A stretch of 64,000 nucleotides of DNA, taken from Microcoleus sp. bin48.metabat.b7b8b9.023. Lineage in GTDB: Bacteria; Cyanobacteriota; Cyanobacteriia; Cyanobacteriales; Microcoleaceae. Each line of letters opens with the position of its first letter. The stretch's first letter is position 1. Made by a program: the position numbers and the translations under genes. The notes under the pieces were generated by a model that was given only the letters and a program-made list of their open reading frames with translations, was not told the DNA's origin and searched no databases. The stretch is from the NCBI RefSeq assembly GCF_013299185.1, contig NZ_JAAFKG010000022.1:39103-103102 (forward strand). The letters run 5' to 3'. Positions 55,955 to 64,000 of the stretch are shown piece by piece.

Positions 55955-56312
55955 ACTTGTTCTCCAAATGTTTTACACCAGAGGTTTTCAGACGACGATC
56001 CGTTTGAGGAGATGTGCGATATTCGGCTTTGAAGTAGCGCCTCTTTGACTTTCGATCGAGGATTTGCCAACCTGGGCGATCGCACTTTCTACCGTATTTC
56101 CATTAAATCAGATGACTATTTGAGAACATGAGTGAGTTCTCATCGACTTCTCATCGACTTTTTTGGGAGTTACGCAATTGTCACAACTGGTAAGGTGCTC
56201 TACTTTCCCGAAACGCTGAACAATCGTTTAAGAAACTCATCTGACGCACCCTACAATTGAATTTTACCGATGCCCGTTGTTCCAGTCCTGTTTTCATTAT
56301 GTCTTAAACGAA
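55955..56312. other. Intergenic region without gene
   Basis: The gap upstream of the pilin-like gene contains repeated TTCTCATCGACTTCTCATCGAC, a CTGACGCACCCTACAA repeat shared with 51034, and no convincing reading frame. Confidence 0.5.
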
Positions 56313-56342
56313 CTGGCATTCAATACTAAAACAGACTATAAT
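56313..56342 (+). promoter_or_regulatory. Putative promoter of the Uma2 gene at 56372
   Basis: A consensus TATAAT at 56337-56342 has a weak CTGGCA -35 at 56313-56318 with an 18-bp spacer. It lies 29 bp before the ATG. Confidence 0.5.
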
Positions 56343-56371
56343 TTAAAAGATGATTAGAGGCACGGTGAGTT

Positions 56372-56932
56372 ATGGCAGTGCAATTGCTCAAAAAACTGTT
56401 CACAGTCGAAGAATATCATCTGATGGGTAAAGCTGGTATTCTTTCAAAGGACGATCGCATAGAACTCATAGAAGGAGAACTTGTACAAATGGCAGCAATT
56501 GGAACTCGTCACGCTTCTTCTGTGAGACGCTTAGCCAGACTATGCAGTCAAATTCCCGAAAACCTCGCTATTTTTGACGTACAAAATCCCGTGCAGTTAA
56601 GCGAACGAACCGAGCCGCAACCGGATGTGATATTGCTAACACCTCGTGCTGATTACTATTCAACTGCACATCCCACACCATCGGAAGTTTTATTACTAAT
56701 AGAAGTAGCTGACAGTTCAATAGACTATGACAAAGATGTGAAAATTCCTATTTATGCTCGATCGGGAATTCAAGAAGTATGGATTGTCAATTTACCAGAA
56801 AACTGTTTAGAAGTTTACCGTCAGCCAACTGCTAACGGTTATAGTTTAACGTTAAGATTTTGGCGAGGCGAGGAAGTTTCGCCACTGACATTTCCAGAAT
56901 TGCAAGTTAGCGTTGATTTTGTATTGGGATAA
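56372..56932 (+). CDS. Uma2 family endonuclease-like protein
   Basis: A 186-residue Uma2 protein of the most common cyanobacterial type: FTVEEYHLMGKAGILSKDDR, IELIEGELVQMAAIGTRHAS, the motif EPQPDVILL, and LIEVADSSIDYDKDVKIPIY with YARSGIQEVWIVNLPENCLE. Catalytic D...E-x-A positions are present. It has its own promoter. Confidence 0.88.
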   Translation: MAVQLLKKLFTVEEYHLMGKAGILSKDDRIELIEGELVQMAAIGTRHASSVRRLARLCSQIPENLAIFDVQNPVQLSERTEPQPDVILLTPRADYYSTAHPTPSEVLLLIEVADSSIDYDKDVKIPIYARSGIQEVWIVNLPENCLEVYRQPTANGYSLTLRFWRGEEVSPLTFPELQVSVDFVLG

Positions 56933-56945
56933 ATCAGGATTCATA

Positions 56946-57138
56946 GGTGTCAACTTAAGCTTGAAACTCCTGGTATCTCTCGCTTTTACCTAAGTCTAGA
57001 TCCCCCTAAATCCCCCTTAAGAAGGGGGACTTAAAGAGCGCTTCCAGTCCCCCCCTTCTTAAGGGGGGCTAGGGGGGATCTAGATTTAATAGTCAAACAA
57101 CAGTCTATGACTGGGTTTGACGTTAAGTTGACACCAAC
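56946..57138. mobile_element. MITE with GGTGTCAACTTAA ends and GGGGGATC core
   Basis: Ends GGTGTCAACTTAA near 56946 and TTAAGTTGACACC near 57138 enclose a large fold-back: GATCCCCCTAAATCCCCCTT and AAGGGGGGCTAGGGGGGATC (57000-57083). It sits between convergent genes. Confidence 0.75.
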
Positions 57139-57146
57139 GATCGGGA

Positions 57147-58910
57147 TTATTTGCCATTTAGCCGATCGCGAAAATACTCCTCATACAACCGGCATCTAGG
57201 AATACAATGATTTCCATCCAACTTCACCAACCCCATACTATTTAACTTAAACCCTAATTCAGACTTCAATCGCACAGGCTGGGAAACACTCGCCACCTCT
57301 CTCATCGCCTCCATCAATTCCGCATATTTCTCTAAATTCCACAAATGCCGCCGCAAATGATCGCTGTAAATTCCGGCTTCAGTTGCCGATTCTTGCACTA
57401 ACCGATCTAAAGTCACATCTTGACGGGAAATATGATACATTCCCAGCCGCACTAAATAAGGATTTCCGCCCACTAACCCCATCAATTTTGCAACTTCCGC
57501 CTCACTCCAATTCAATCCGTGGCGCCTTGCCAAATCTTGCACTTGCTGTAAATTAAACTCCGGAATTTCGATCGGCAATCCTACATTAAACGGCGATTTA
57601 TTCACGTCTAGCGGGATATATACTTCCGTAGAATGCACCACAATCAAGCGAAACTTTTTCCAGATATCACGGCGTTTCGCTTCTTCGTGCAAAGCGCGCA
57701 ACAATCCAAAAAAATCATCGGCAATTTCCGGCGATTCAAACAGGCGATCGCACTCATCCAAACCCAAAGTCAAAGGCGGTGACGATTCCGACAGCAAATA
57801 CTGTTCAAAGTAAGCTTTACAGCACTGATTGCTACCAATTAAGTCTGCTAATTCCCAGCACTTCGGCAACTGTTCCAGCATTCCCAACTCTTGACCGACG
57901 CTAGCACAAAACCACTGCAAAAATGTATCTGAATTAGCGAAAACTCTCCTATTTGCTAGCTGAAAACTCAGCGCCACCGTGCGAGAACCTTGCTCTTCTG
58001 CATGATGCAAAATCCTCGCCATTAAAGAAGTTTTGCCCATCTGTCTGGGAGCTTTAATGCGGATCAGCGCTCCCGGCTGGCCAATGGTTTCATAACACCG
58101 AGATTCGATAGGAGGGCGATCGATATAAAACCGAGAAGCTAAATCTACTTGTCCTCCCGGCAATTCGGGCGCTGCTGCTGGCAACGGTTGAATTATTGAC
58201 TGTTTTGTGTTATCGATCTGGCTAAAATTTACCGCTAATTCACGATCGGGATTTAAGGATGTGCGGCCTTCTTTAATTACCATCAAAATTTCTGAAATTA
58301 AATTTGATGAGTCGCCGACACATCGCCAATGCCAGAGCTGAATCCCTGCTAAATAGTGCAGTAAATCGAAAGAAAATGGTGAATTTAATTCAATGCAAAT
58401 CGGTAAAATTGCTGGTTTATGAGGAGTTAAATTGTGCAATTCTTGGGCTAGTTGCACTTGTTCCAATATCATTTCGCTAGCAGCCGATTCGGGGGAAATC
58501 AGCAATAGTAAATAATCGCAAAGCTTTAAATATGAGTTATCTTTGCTGCTGTTTTTGTTAACTAAAAATACTTCGTGGCTGGCGGCAGTTAAAGCTTGGT
58601 GTAATTGCTGAACCAGGGGGAGGTTTGGAGTGGATTGGGCGATCGCAATTTTTGCAGATTTTGACAAAACGCGATCGGGCGGCGATTCCAGCTCAAAATC
58701 GGCTATATCGCGCCATTCCTGCCCCAATCCGCGACAAATTTCGATGAAATTGGCATAATCCACAGGTTTGCCATTCAGGAAGTGACTGACAGTAGATTGG
58801 GCTATCCCTAAATCCTCAGCCAAAATTTTCTGACTGGGAAAGCCGTTGCGGAGGAGGCAGGATTTAACTGCGGGAATGGACTGGAGACGCAGCCTGAGCG
58901 ATCGCGGCAT
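57147..58910 (-). CDS. HTH / TIR-like / AAA-ATPase STAND-type protein
   Basis: A 587-residue protein. Residues 22-62 are a Cro/XRE-type HTH (SQKILAEDLGIAQSTVSHFL). Residues about 84-205 have a TIR-like alternation (KIAIAQSTPNLPLVQQLHQA, then YLKLCDYLLLLISPESAASE, ending PAILPICIEL); the catalytic Glu is not securely placed. Residues about 255-587 are the AAA-like (AAA_35) domain common in cyanobacteria: RIKAPRQMGKTSLMARIL with Walker A at 287-295, Walker B LTLGLDECDRLF near 382, and GLVGGNPYLVRLGMYHIS. This is the layout of a sensor/effector NTPase; the TIR-like segment would be the effector and the HTH the regulatory part. A role in defence is inferred. Confidence 0.8.
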   Translation of the reverse strand: MPRSLRLRLQSIPAVKSCLLRNGFPSQKILAEDLGIAQSTVSHFLNGKPVDYANFIEICRGLGQEWRDIADFELESPPDRVLSKSAKIAIAQSTPNLPLVQQLHQALTAASHEVFLVNKNSSKDNSYLKLCDYLLLLISPESAASEMILEQVQLAQELHNLTPHKPAILPICIELNSPFSFDLLHYLAGIQLWHWRCVGDSSNLISEILMVIKEGRTSLNPDRELAVNFSQIDNTKQSIIQPLPAAAPELPGGQVDLASRFYIDRPPIESRCYETIGQPGALIRIKAPRQMGKTSLMARILHHAEEQGSRTVALSFQLANRRVFANSDTFLQWFCASVGQELGMLEQLPKCWELADLIGSNQCCKAYFEQYLLSESSPPLTLGLDECDRLFESPEIADDFFGLLRALHEEAKRRDIWKKFRLIVVHSTEVYIPLDVNKSPFNVGLPIEIPEFNLQQVQDLARRHGLNWSEAEVAKLMGLVGGNPYLVRLGMYHISRQDVTLDRLVQESATEAGIYSDHLRRHLWNLEKYAELMEAMREVASVSQPVRLKSELGFKLNSMGLVKLDGNHCIPRCRLYEEYFRDRLNGK

Positions 58911-59084
58911 TGTTTATCACAATCGAGACACTGAAACCATCATAAATGCTAACCGTCCCAAAGTCGATAAAAAGTCGATGAAAAGTCGATGAATTTTCAA
59001 ATAACTCACTCGCGAACTCAAATAGGCACCTGATTAGATGAGAAATAACAAGGTTGGATCGCATCAAAAGGAGGTAAAAGTATT

Positions 59085-59627
59085 GTGTATTCTATCCTAA
59101 TTTGGTCGCTGGCATCAGCCACTAATCGATCGTCTTTTGCATTCACACCGCCGATGTTTTGGTTCACAGTCGGAATTGTGCTGAGTGCGATCGATTTATT
59201 CATCCAAAAAACTCAGCCCCAAAGATACAGATTTTACGTGCTGATGATGGGGGTTGCTGCTTTAATTTCATCTTTTGTTTTGTGGAGAGGATCCGTAACA
59301 TTTCAGTTTAGTTGGGCGAATGTAATGTATGAAGATTTTGACTGGCAGATATTTTACTGGATGGGAATCTCTCTCGCCTTGAGTATATGGATTCGACCGA
59401 TTTTCATTGTTCGCAAAAAGTTTGTGATTCCCGAAGCAACCGAAGCGACAACTATCTCCGAAATTTTCCCGGGAGAAACCGGAATGGTGATTTATGAAGG
59501 TGCTTCTTGGAAAGCGCGCAATGAAGATTCCCAAGGAATCGCGCCCAAACAAAAAGTTTACGTTTTGCGCCGCGAAGGAAACACGTTGATTGTTGTACCT
59601 GACCAATTAATTCACGTCAATAGCTAA
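59085..59627 (+). CDS. NfeD-like membrane protein
   Basis: A 180-residue protein with about four hydrophobic helices (FWFTVGIVLSAIDLFI, FYVLMMGVAALISSFVLW, WQIFYWMGISLALSIWI) and a C-terminal OB-fold-like part (GMVIYEGASWKARNED ... QKVYVLRREGNTLIVVP) typical of NfeD. AAAGGAGGT upstream supports a GTG start at 59085. NfeD proteins work with SPFH/stomatin proteins, and one follows at 59766. Confidence 0.82.
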   Translation: MYSILIWSLASATNRSSFAFTPPMFWFTVGIVLSAIDLFIQKTQPQRYRFYVLMMGVAALISSFVLWRGSVTFQFSWANVMYEDFDWQIFYWMGISLALSIWIRPIFIVRKKFVIPEATEATTISEIFPGETGMVIYEGASWKARNEDSQGIAPKQKVYVLRREGNTLIVVPDQLIHVNS

Positions 59628-59639
59628 ATCTTGGGTTGT

Positions 59640-59757
59640 TACTTCTTTTATTAGACGGCGATTGAAATCGCTTCTACACGAACAAAGTCCGCCTTCGCGG
59701 ACTAAGAAATCACTATTAACTGTCAACTGTCAACTGTCAACTGTCAACTGTTTAGGA
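59640..59757. repeat. Palindromes and GTCAACT heptamers between nfeD-like and SPFH genes
   Basis: Contains GACGGCGATTGAAATCGC, AAGTCCGCCTTCGCGGACT and an inverted heptamer run (CAACTGT units, 59716-59752). The promoter or read-through status of the SPFH gene is therefore unclear. Confidence 0.7.
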
Positions 59758-59765
59758 GATTCACG

Positions 59766-60326
59766 ATGTATCAGTATTTTTTGACCGTGTTTTTTGCGAT
59801 CGCAGGTGTATCCTTAGCCAGCAGCGTTAAAATTGTGCGTCAAGGAGATGAAGCCTTAGTTGAGATTTTCGGAAAGTACGATCGCAAAAAACTCGAACCG
59901 GGTTTGACATTTCTGATTCCGTTTGTCGAAACAGTCGCCTACAAACAAACTCTGCGCGAGCAAATTTTAAGACTGCCACCGCAACAATGCACAACTGGCG
60001 ATCGCGTTTCCGTCACCGTTGAATTTATTGTCTACTGGCGAGTAATTGACTTAGAAAAAGCTTCCTACAAGGTGCAGAATCTCAAGGAAGCCATGTTCAA
60101 TATGCTGATTCTTTCGATTCGGACTCACATTGCTAAATTAACTGTAGAGGAACTTTACACGGCTCGCAATTTACTCAATAATGCTTTAGTGGAGGAGTTG
60201 GATACAACCACCGATCCTTGGGGTGTGAAGTTTACGAGGGTGGAATTGCGCGATTTTGCGATCGGTACTAAAGTGATTCAGCCAACATCCCTAGATAGAA
60301 AAGAAGCACAAAAGCTGCGAGCTTAG
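59766..60326 (+). CDS. SPFH/Band 7 (stomatin-like) protein, short
   Basis: A 186-residue SPFH domain protein: an N-terminal membrane segment (FLTVFFAIAGVSLASSVKIV), VRQGDEALVEIFGKYDRKKL, EPGLTFLIPFVETVAYKQTL, then LRDFAIGTKVIQPT. Relatives go on for 80-130 residues of coiled coil; here the protein ends in RKEAQKLRA. After the stop lies GTTACCATGCTCTGCCTGGT, a known cyanobacterial repeat, so a repeat insertion may have shortened the gene. SPFH proteins form membrane scaffolds with NfeD partners. Confidence 0.85.
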   Translation: MYQYFLTVFFAIAGVSLASSVKIVRQGDEALVEIFGKYDRKKLEPGLTFLIPFVETVAYKQTLREQILRLPPQQCTTGDRVSVTVEFIVYWRVIDLEKASYKVQNLKEAMFNMLILSIRTHIAKLTVEELYTARNLLNNALVEELDTTTDPWGVKFTRVELRDFAIGTKVIQPTSLDRKEAQKLRA

Positions 60327-60409
60327 GGATTAGTATTACCTTCTTTTCCTCGTTACCATGCTCTGCCTGGTAACGCAGATGCTTTGGCTCTGCCTCGCTG
60401 AATTTATAC

Positions 60410-60512
60410 CATTTTTCTAAAATCGTGCAACACTCGAAGCCCCCCCCTAGCCCCCCTTTGCCAAGGGGGGGGACAAGAATACTGTTATTTCGTTTAAAAT
60501 TGGTATTAATTC
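60410..60512. mobile_element. MITE remnant with ATACCATTTT/AAATTGGTAT ends
   Basis: Ends near 60408 and 60512 are inverted (ATACCATTTT / AAAATTGGTAT) around CCCCCCCTAGCCCCCCTTTG and AAGGGGGGGG. It has the same build as the elements at 24690 and 57000. Confidence 0.65.
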
Positions 60513-60544
60513 GCCTTGTATTTACCATTTAAGGAGACAAAACC

Positions 60545-61075
60545 ATGACTAAGAATCAAGAATCTATTGTTGATAAGGGAGCTTATGGCGGTTGCAGATT
60601 CTTATGCAGATTCTTATTCCTTATAATCTGTGTTGGAGTGGCTAACATGATTATTTTGCCAATTTTTCTGGGTGTTACTACTAAAAACAAGCAATCGGAA
60701 GCGAAAAGAATTGTCAGCATAATGAACAAAAACCAGCAGTCTTATTATGCAGAAAAAAGTGTTTTTAGCCCTTCTGTTGATGCTTTAGCAATTGGCATTA
60801 AAACCGAGACAACAAATTACAAATATTCAGTTCGCGCCACTAAGAAAGCAGCATTTAGTTATGGAGTATCCAAGCAGCCAGAACTTAAAAGTTCTGTCGG
60901 CGGTGTCTTTGTAGTGCCTGCTAAAGAAGTTGTTCCCAATGCTGCTAAAGATGAAATCAAAACAATATCCATATTGTGCAAAGCTGATAATCGCAGTACA
61001 TTTAAACCAGCGGAACCCACCTATGAAAATGGTAAAATTGCTTGCGGTGAAGGCACAACAGAAGTGACAAAATAA
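60545..61075 (+). CDS. Type IV pilin-like G/H domain protein, divergent N-terminus
   Basis: A 176-residue third pilin-like paralogue. The domain matches the genes at 54277 and 55367: KQSEAKRIVSIMNKNQQSYY, ALAIGIKTETTNYKYSVRAT, SSVGGVFVVPA. The hydrophobic helix reads FLCRFLFLIICVGVANMIIL, without the usual Gly-Phe-Thr-Leu-Ile-Glu start, so it is probably not a processed pilin. GGAG occurs 10 bp before the ATG. It lies 19 bp upstream of the AAA-WD40 gene, so the two may be co-transcribed. Confidence 0.8.
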   Translation: MTKNQESIVDKGAYGGCRFLCRFLFLIICVGVANMIILPIFLGVTTKNKQSEAKRIVSIMNKNQQSYYAEKSVFSPSVDALAIGIKTETTNYKYSVRATKKAAFSYGVSKQPELKSSVGGVFVVPAKEVVPNAAKDEIKTISILCKADNRSTFKPAEPTYENGKIACGEGTTEVTK

Positions 61076-61094
61076 TTTAACTAAAGGCAAGCTT

Positions 61095-63908
61095 ATGACA
61101 GTCGATTACCAATACCAAATCGGCGGCAGTCTCCCGCAAGATGCGCCTACTTATGTAGTGCGACAAGCTGACTCGGAACTTTATCAAGCCCTGAAAGCGG
61201 GAGAGTTTTGTTACGTGCTCAATTCCCGACAAATGGGTAAATCTAGTTTGCTGGTGCGTACCGTACAAAAGCTCTCGGCCGATCGCATTGCTTGTGCTAC
61301 GATCGACCTTTCGGACATTGGCAGCCAGCAAGTCTCCCTCGATAAGTGGTACGGGGGCGTCGCTTACAAGCTTTTGTGCAGTTTCAACCTGTTTGATGCA
61401 GCCGAGTTTATGGCTTGGTGGCGGGAGAGAGAGTTGATGCCGCCCGTGCAGCGTTTAGGAGAGTTAATTGAGGAGTTGCTGCTGGTTAAAATCACTCAAA
61501 ATATTGTCATTTTTATTGATGAAATTGATAGCGTTCTCAGTTTCAAAGAATCGCTGGATGATTTTTTTGCCTTGATTCGTTCTTGCTACAACAAACGCGC
61601 TCACAAGTCAGAATACCAGCGGTTGACATTTGCTTTGCTGGGAGTTGCTACGCCGTCTGATTTAATTAGCGATGCCACTCGCACACCGTTTAATATTGGT
61701 CGAGCTATTGAACTTCAGGGTTTTAAATTACACGAATCTGGGTCTTTAGTCAAGGGGTTTGAGGGTAAATTTGACAATTATCAAGAAGTTTTACAAGAGA
61801 TTTTGGAGTGGACTGGAGGACAGCCGTTTCTAACTCAAAAACTGTGTAAGCTGATAGTTCAAGGGCAGGAATTAGCAAGAAGGACTAAAGTCCTCACTAC
61901 GAACCGATTGTTGATTGGGGAAATAGTACAATCTCAGATTATTGATAATTGGGAAGCTGCTGATGAGCCAGTGCATTTGAAGACAATTCGCGATCGCCTT
62001 CTCAGCAATCAGCACCGCGCTAGTAGGTTATTAGGATTATATCAAAAAATATTGGCACTCTCAGAACCCCCCGACTGTAGGGGCGGTGCCCCCGTGCCCG
62101 CCCTTGCAGGGGGAATCAGCGCTGATGACTCTCCCGAACAAACTGAATTGCGACTCAGCGGATTAGTAGTAAAACGAGGCGGAAAATTAACGGTAAACAA
62201 CCGCATTTACGCATCGATATTCAACCAAAATTGGGTAGAAAAAGCACTAGGAGATTTGCGGCCATACGCCGAATCACTAACAGCATGGCTCGCATCTAAT
62301 TGTCAAGATGAATCTCGATTATTGCGCGGTCAAGCATTGCAAGATGCGCGAGAATGGGCTGCTGGTAAAAGTTTGAGTAGCCAAGATTATCAATTTTTAG
62401 CTGCTAGCCAAGAGGCGGAATTTGCTGAATTGCACGATCGCGAACAGCAAACTCAAGCAGAAATAGAGCTATTGCGCCGGGAAAATCAGTTATTAGAAAA
62501 ACTATCCGCCGAGCAAAAACTTAGAAAACTTACTCAAATTAAACTCTGGCGTGAAGAACGACTGAAAGTACAAATTTTTACGGTAAGTTCAATATTCATG
62601 ATTTCTATCTTAATTGCTGCTTTTTGGATCAAACCGTCAATTGAGGAAAGAAATAACAAAATCCTGACTCTCAGTTTGTTTTCCGAAACTCTATTTGCAG
62701 CGGGCAAGAAATCGGAAGCTTTAATCGAAAGCATTAAAGCAGTCAGAGAAATGCAGCGCTCGCTGGGAGTTGCATCAGATATCCAAGTCCGGGTTTTAAC
62801 GGCTCTGGAGCAAGCAGTTTACAGTTTTAATAAACGCCTAATTTTTCCCGGTTCAACTACTAAATTAAGCTCGATTACTTTCAGCCCAGACAGTCAAATC
62901 CTGTTAACAGTTAGCGACGATCGCACTCTTAAAATTTGGCACAAAAACGGTCATTTAAAAGCTGTTTTGAATGGTCACAGCCATCGAATTATCAATGTGA
63001 CTTTTAGTCCAGACAGTCAGAGGCTGGCATCAGTTGGCGAGGATAATACAGTTAAACTTTGGCAAGTGGACGGCAAGTTGATTCAAACTTTTAAAGTAGA
63101 TAGCGGAAAAGTGACTGGTGTTAGCTTTACCCAAAACGACAGAATAATTGCCTTAGTAATTAATGAGGGAAATGCGCTCCTGCAAAACTTGAACGATCGC
63201 AAAATAGTGAGGCAGATCCAAGATAAATGTTTTGTAACAAACGTTAGTTGCAGCCGTGACGGAAAAATACTTGCTTCAGTTTGTTCTGATGGAACAGTTA
63301 AACTTGCGGATTTGACAAATATTTTGGCAAACTTGTCTTCGCAGCAGGCTAAGGAAGTTAGCATTGCAGGTAATTTACTGGCAAATTTAAAGGTAGAGAA
63401 GGATACAATTATGAGTACAAGTTTTAGTTTTGATGGCACAATGCTCGCAATCGCAGGTACTGGTTCAAATGCGACAATCTGGAGCAAAGATGGTAAACTC
63501 CTGAGTATCTTAAAACATCCCAGTCAAGTCACAAATGTCACTTTTAGTCCCGACGGTCAAATGTTACTATCTGCAAGCAAAGATAAAATGTTGAGACTCT
63601 GGAAAATTGATGGCAGGGCAGGCACGGGGGCACTGCCCCTACACACTTTAACAGGTAATACGGCTGCTGTTTGGAGTGCGATTTTTAGTCCTGATGGTAA
63701 GGCGATCGCTAGTGCGAGTGCTGATGGTACGGTGATACTGTGGAATCTGAATATTGATGATTTGTTGGTGCGGGGCTGCAATGTCGCCCGCAATTATTTT
63801 CAGACAAATGCGATCGCCAATTCCAGCAATCGCCACCTCTGCGACGGGATTGAAAGTCGCTCAGACAGTAGATTAGACCTCTTGCGAAAGTGCAATCGTT
63901 CGAGGTAA
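61095..63908 (+). CDS. AAA-like NTPase / WD40 repeat protein with in-frame repeat insertions
   Basis: A 937-residue protein. AAA_35-like NTPase (about 1-400): YVVRQADSELYQALKAGEF, Walker A NSRQMGKSS at 43-51, Walker B VIFIDEIDSVL near 139, WTGGQPFLTQKLCKLI. A coiled-coil link precedes one TM-like helix (VSSIFMISILIAAFWI, about 498-513), then about seven WD40 blades and the RGCNVARNY...HLCDGI tail. Three dispersed palindromic repeats are embedded in frame: RRTKVLTTNRL at 61883, DCRGGAPVPALAG at 62079, and RAGTGALPLHT at 63616. The last residues after HLCDGIESRSD may come from an insertion-sequence end. Likely a sensor NTPase; the effector is not obvious. Confidence 0.88.
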   Translation: MTVDYQYQIGGSLPQDAPTYVVRQADSELYQALKAGEFCYVLNSRQMGKSSLLVRTVQKLSADRIACATIDLSDIGSQQVSLDKWYGGVAYKLLCSFNLFDAAEFMAWWRERELMPPVQRLGELIEELLLVKITQNIVIFIDEIDSVLSFKESLDDFFALIRSCYNKRAHKSEYQRLTFALLGVATPSDLISDATRTPFNIGRAIELQGFKLHESGSLVKGFEGKFDNYQEVLQEILEWTGGQPFLTQKLCKLIVQGQELARRTKVLTTNRLLIGEIVQSQIIDNWEAADEPVHLKTIRDRLLSNQHRASRLLGLYQKILALSEPPDCRGGAPVPALAGGISADDSPEQTELRLSGLVVKRGGKLTVNNRIYASIFNQNWVEKALGDLRPYAESLTAWLASNCQDESRLLRGQALQDAREWAAGKSLSSQDYQFLAASQEAEFAELHDREQQTQAEIELLRRENQLLEKLSAEQKLRKLTQIKLWREERLKVQIFTVSSIFMISILIAAFWIKPSIEERNNKILTLSLFSETLFAAGKKSEALIESIKAVREMQRSLGVASDIQVRVLTALEQAVYSFNKRLIFPGSTTKLSSITFSPDSQILLTVSDDRTLKIWHKNGHLKAVLNGHSHRIINVTFSPDSQRLASVGEDNTVKLWQVDGKLIQTFKVDSGKVTGVSFTQNDRIIALVINEGNALLQNLNDRKIVRQIQDKCFVTNVSCSRDGKILASVCSDGTVKLADLTNILANLSSQQAKEVSIAGNLLANLKVEKDTIMSTSFSFDGTMLAIAGTGSNATIWSKDGKLLSILKHPSQVTNVTFSPDGQMLLSASKDKMLRLWKIDGRAGTGALPLHTLTGNTAAVWSAIFSPDGKAIASASADGTVILWNLNIDDLLVRGCNVARNYFQTNAIANSSNRHLCDGIESRSDSRLDLLRKCNRSR

Positions 63909-64000
63909 AATAAAACAAAAATTAGATTGAGAATATGAATTACGAAGAATTACAAAAGTTAACCCCCAAAGACTTTAAACGCTACTGTGGAGTACATCAA
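63876..64000 (+). mobile_element. Insertion sequence, left end only
   Basis: GACCTCTTGCGAAAGTGCAAT at about 63876 resembles the terminal repeat of IS5-group elements common in cyanobacteria (from memory), and a transposase-type gene starts 60 bp later. The right end is outside the window. Confidence 0.5.
63935..64000 (+). CDS. Transposase N-terminus, continues beyond window
   Basis: The 22 visible residues (MNYEELQKLTPKDFKRYCGV then HQ) match the N-terminus of HTH-containing IS5-type transposases that often read MNY-x-(Q/E)L-xx-L...F-x-R...GV. The frame is open to the window edge. No catalytic residue can be seen yet. Confidence 0.6.
   Translation, partial: MNYEELQKLTPKDFKRYCGVHQ

Overview
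The window comes from a filamentous cyanobacterium of the Microcoleus/Oscillatoria type. The HIP1 octamer GCGATCGC is everywhere. The genes include an acyl-lipid delta-12 desaturase (DesA), a ClpB close to cyanobacterial ClpB1, several Uma2 nucleases, caspase/WD40 NTPases and type IV pilin-like G/H proteins. Intergenic DNA is packed with heptamer repeats and palindromic mini-elements. The genus is inferred from gene style and repeats; no rRNA or tRNA gene is visible to confirm it.

Layout. 1-8.2 kb: a truncated membrane protein, a stand-alone HTH regulator with operator-like repeats, clpB, a tandem pair of ribbon-helix-helix proteins, small unknowns, and a truncated DUF262 protein beside an intact HEPN nuclease. 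8.2-21.6 kb: an exported protein, a YihY-type membrane protein, a purU fragment, then a divergent module of a membrane protein plus a small partner facing a caspase-nSTAND-WD40 protein; next come a restriction-like nuclease, Uma2, thrC and desA. 21.7-26.7 kb: an unusual operon in which one polypeptide fuses a PD-(D/E)XK nuclease domain to a ParA ATPase, followed by two proteins with degenerate ParB-like domains and a repeat array. 26.7-34.3 kb: Uma2, a Ser/Thr kinase, and two response regulators separated by a decayed TnpB element. 34.4-53.5 kb: mostly housekeeping (pgk, usp, rbgA, adenylate cyclase, MOSC protein, exported carbonic anhydrase, sppA, fni, the formaldehyde-detoxification pair frmA-fghA, ilvE), interleaved with repeats. 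53.5-64 kb: a sterol-desaturase/rhodanese overlap, pilin-like paralogues (one with a 17-residue repeat array), an HTH-TIR-like-AAA protein, an NfeD/SPFH pair, an AAA-WD40 protein, and the start of an insertion sequence.

Best candidates for an undescribed system: (1) the nuclease-ParA fusion with two ParB-like partners (21756-26211); (2) the caspase module (10654-17030), probably a member or relative of known caspase-linked conflict systems; (3) the HTH-TIR-like-AAA protein (57147-58910). A separate structural observation is that dispersed palindromic repeats sit in frame inside coding sequence: three in one WD40 NTPase and one in S-formylglutathione hydrolase.

Everything here rests on reading the sequence and translations. 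No database search, structure prediction or expression data was available.
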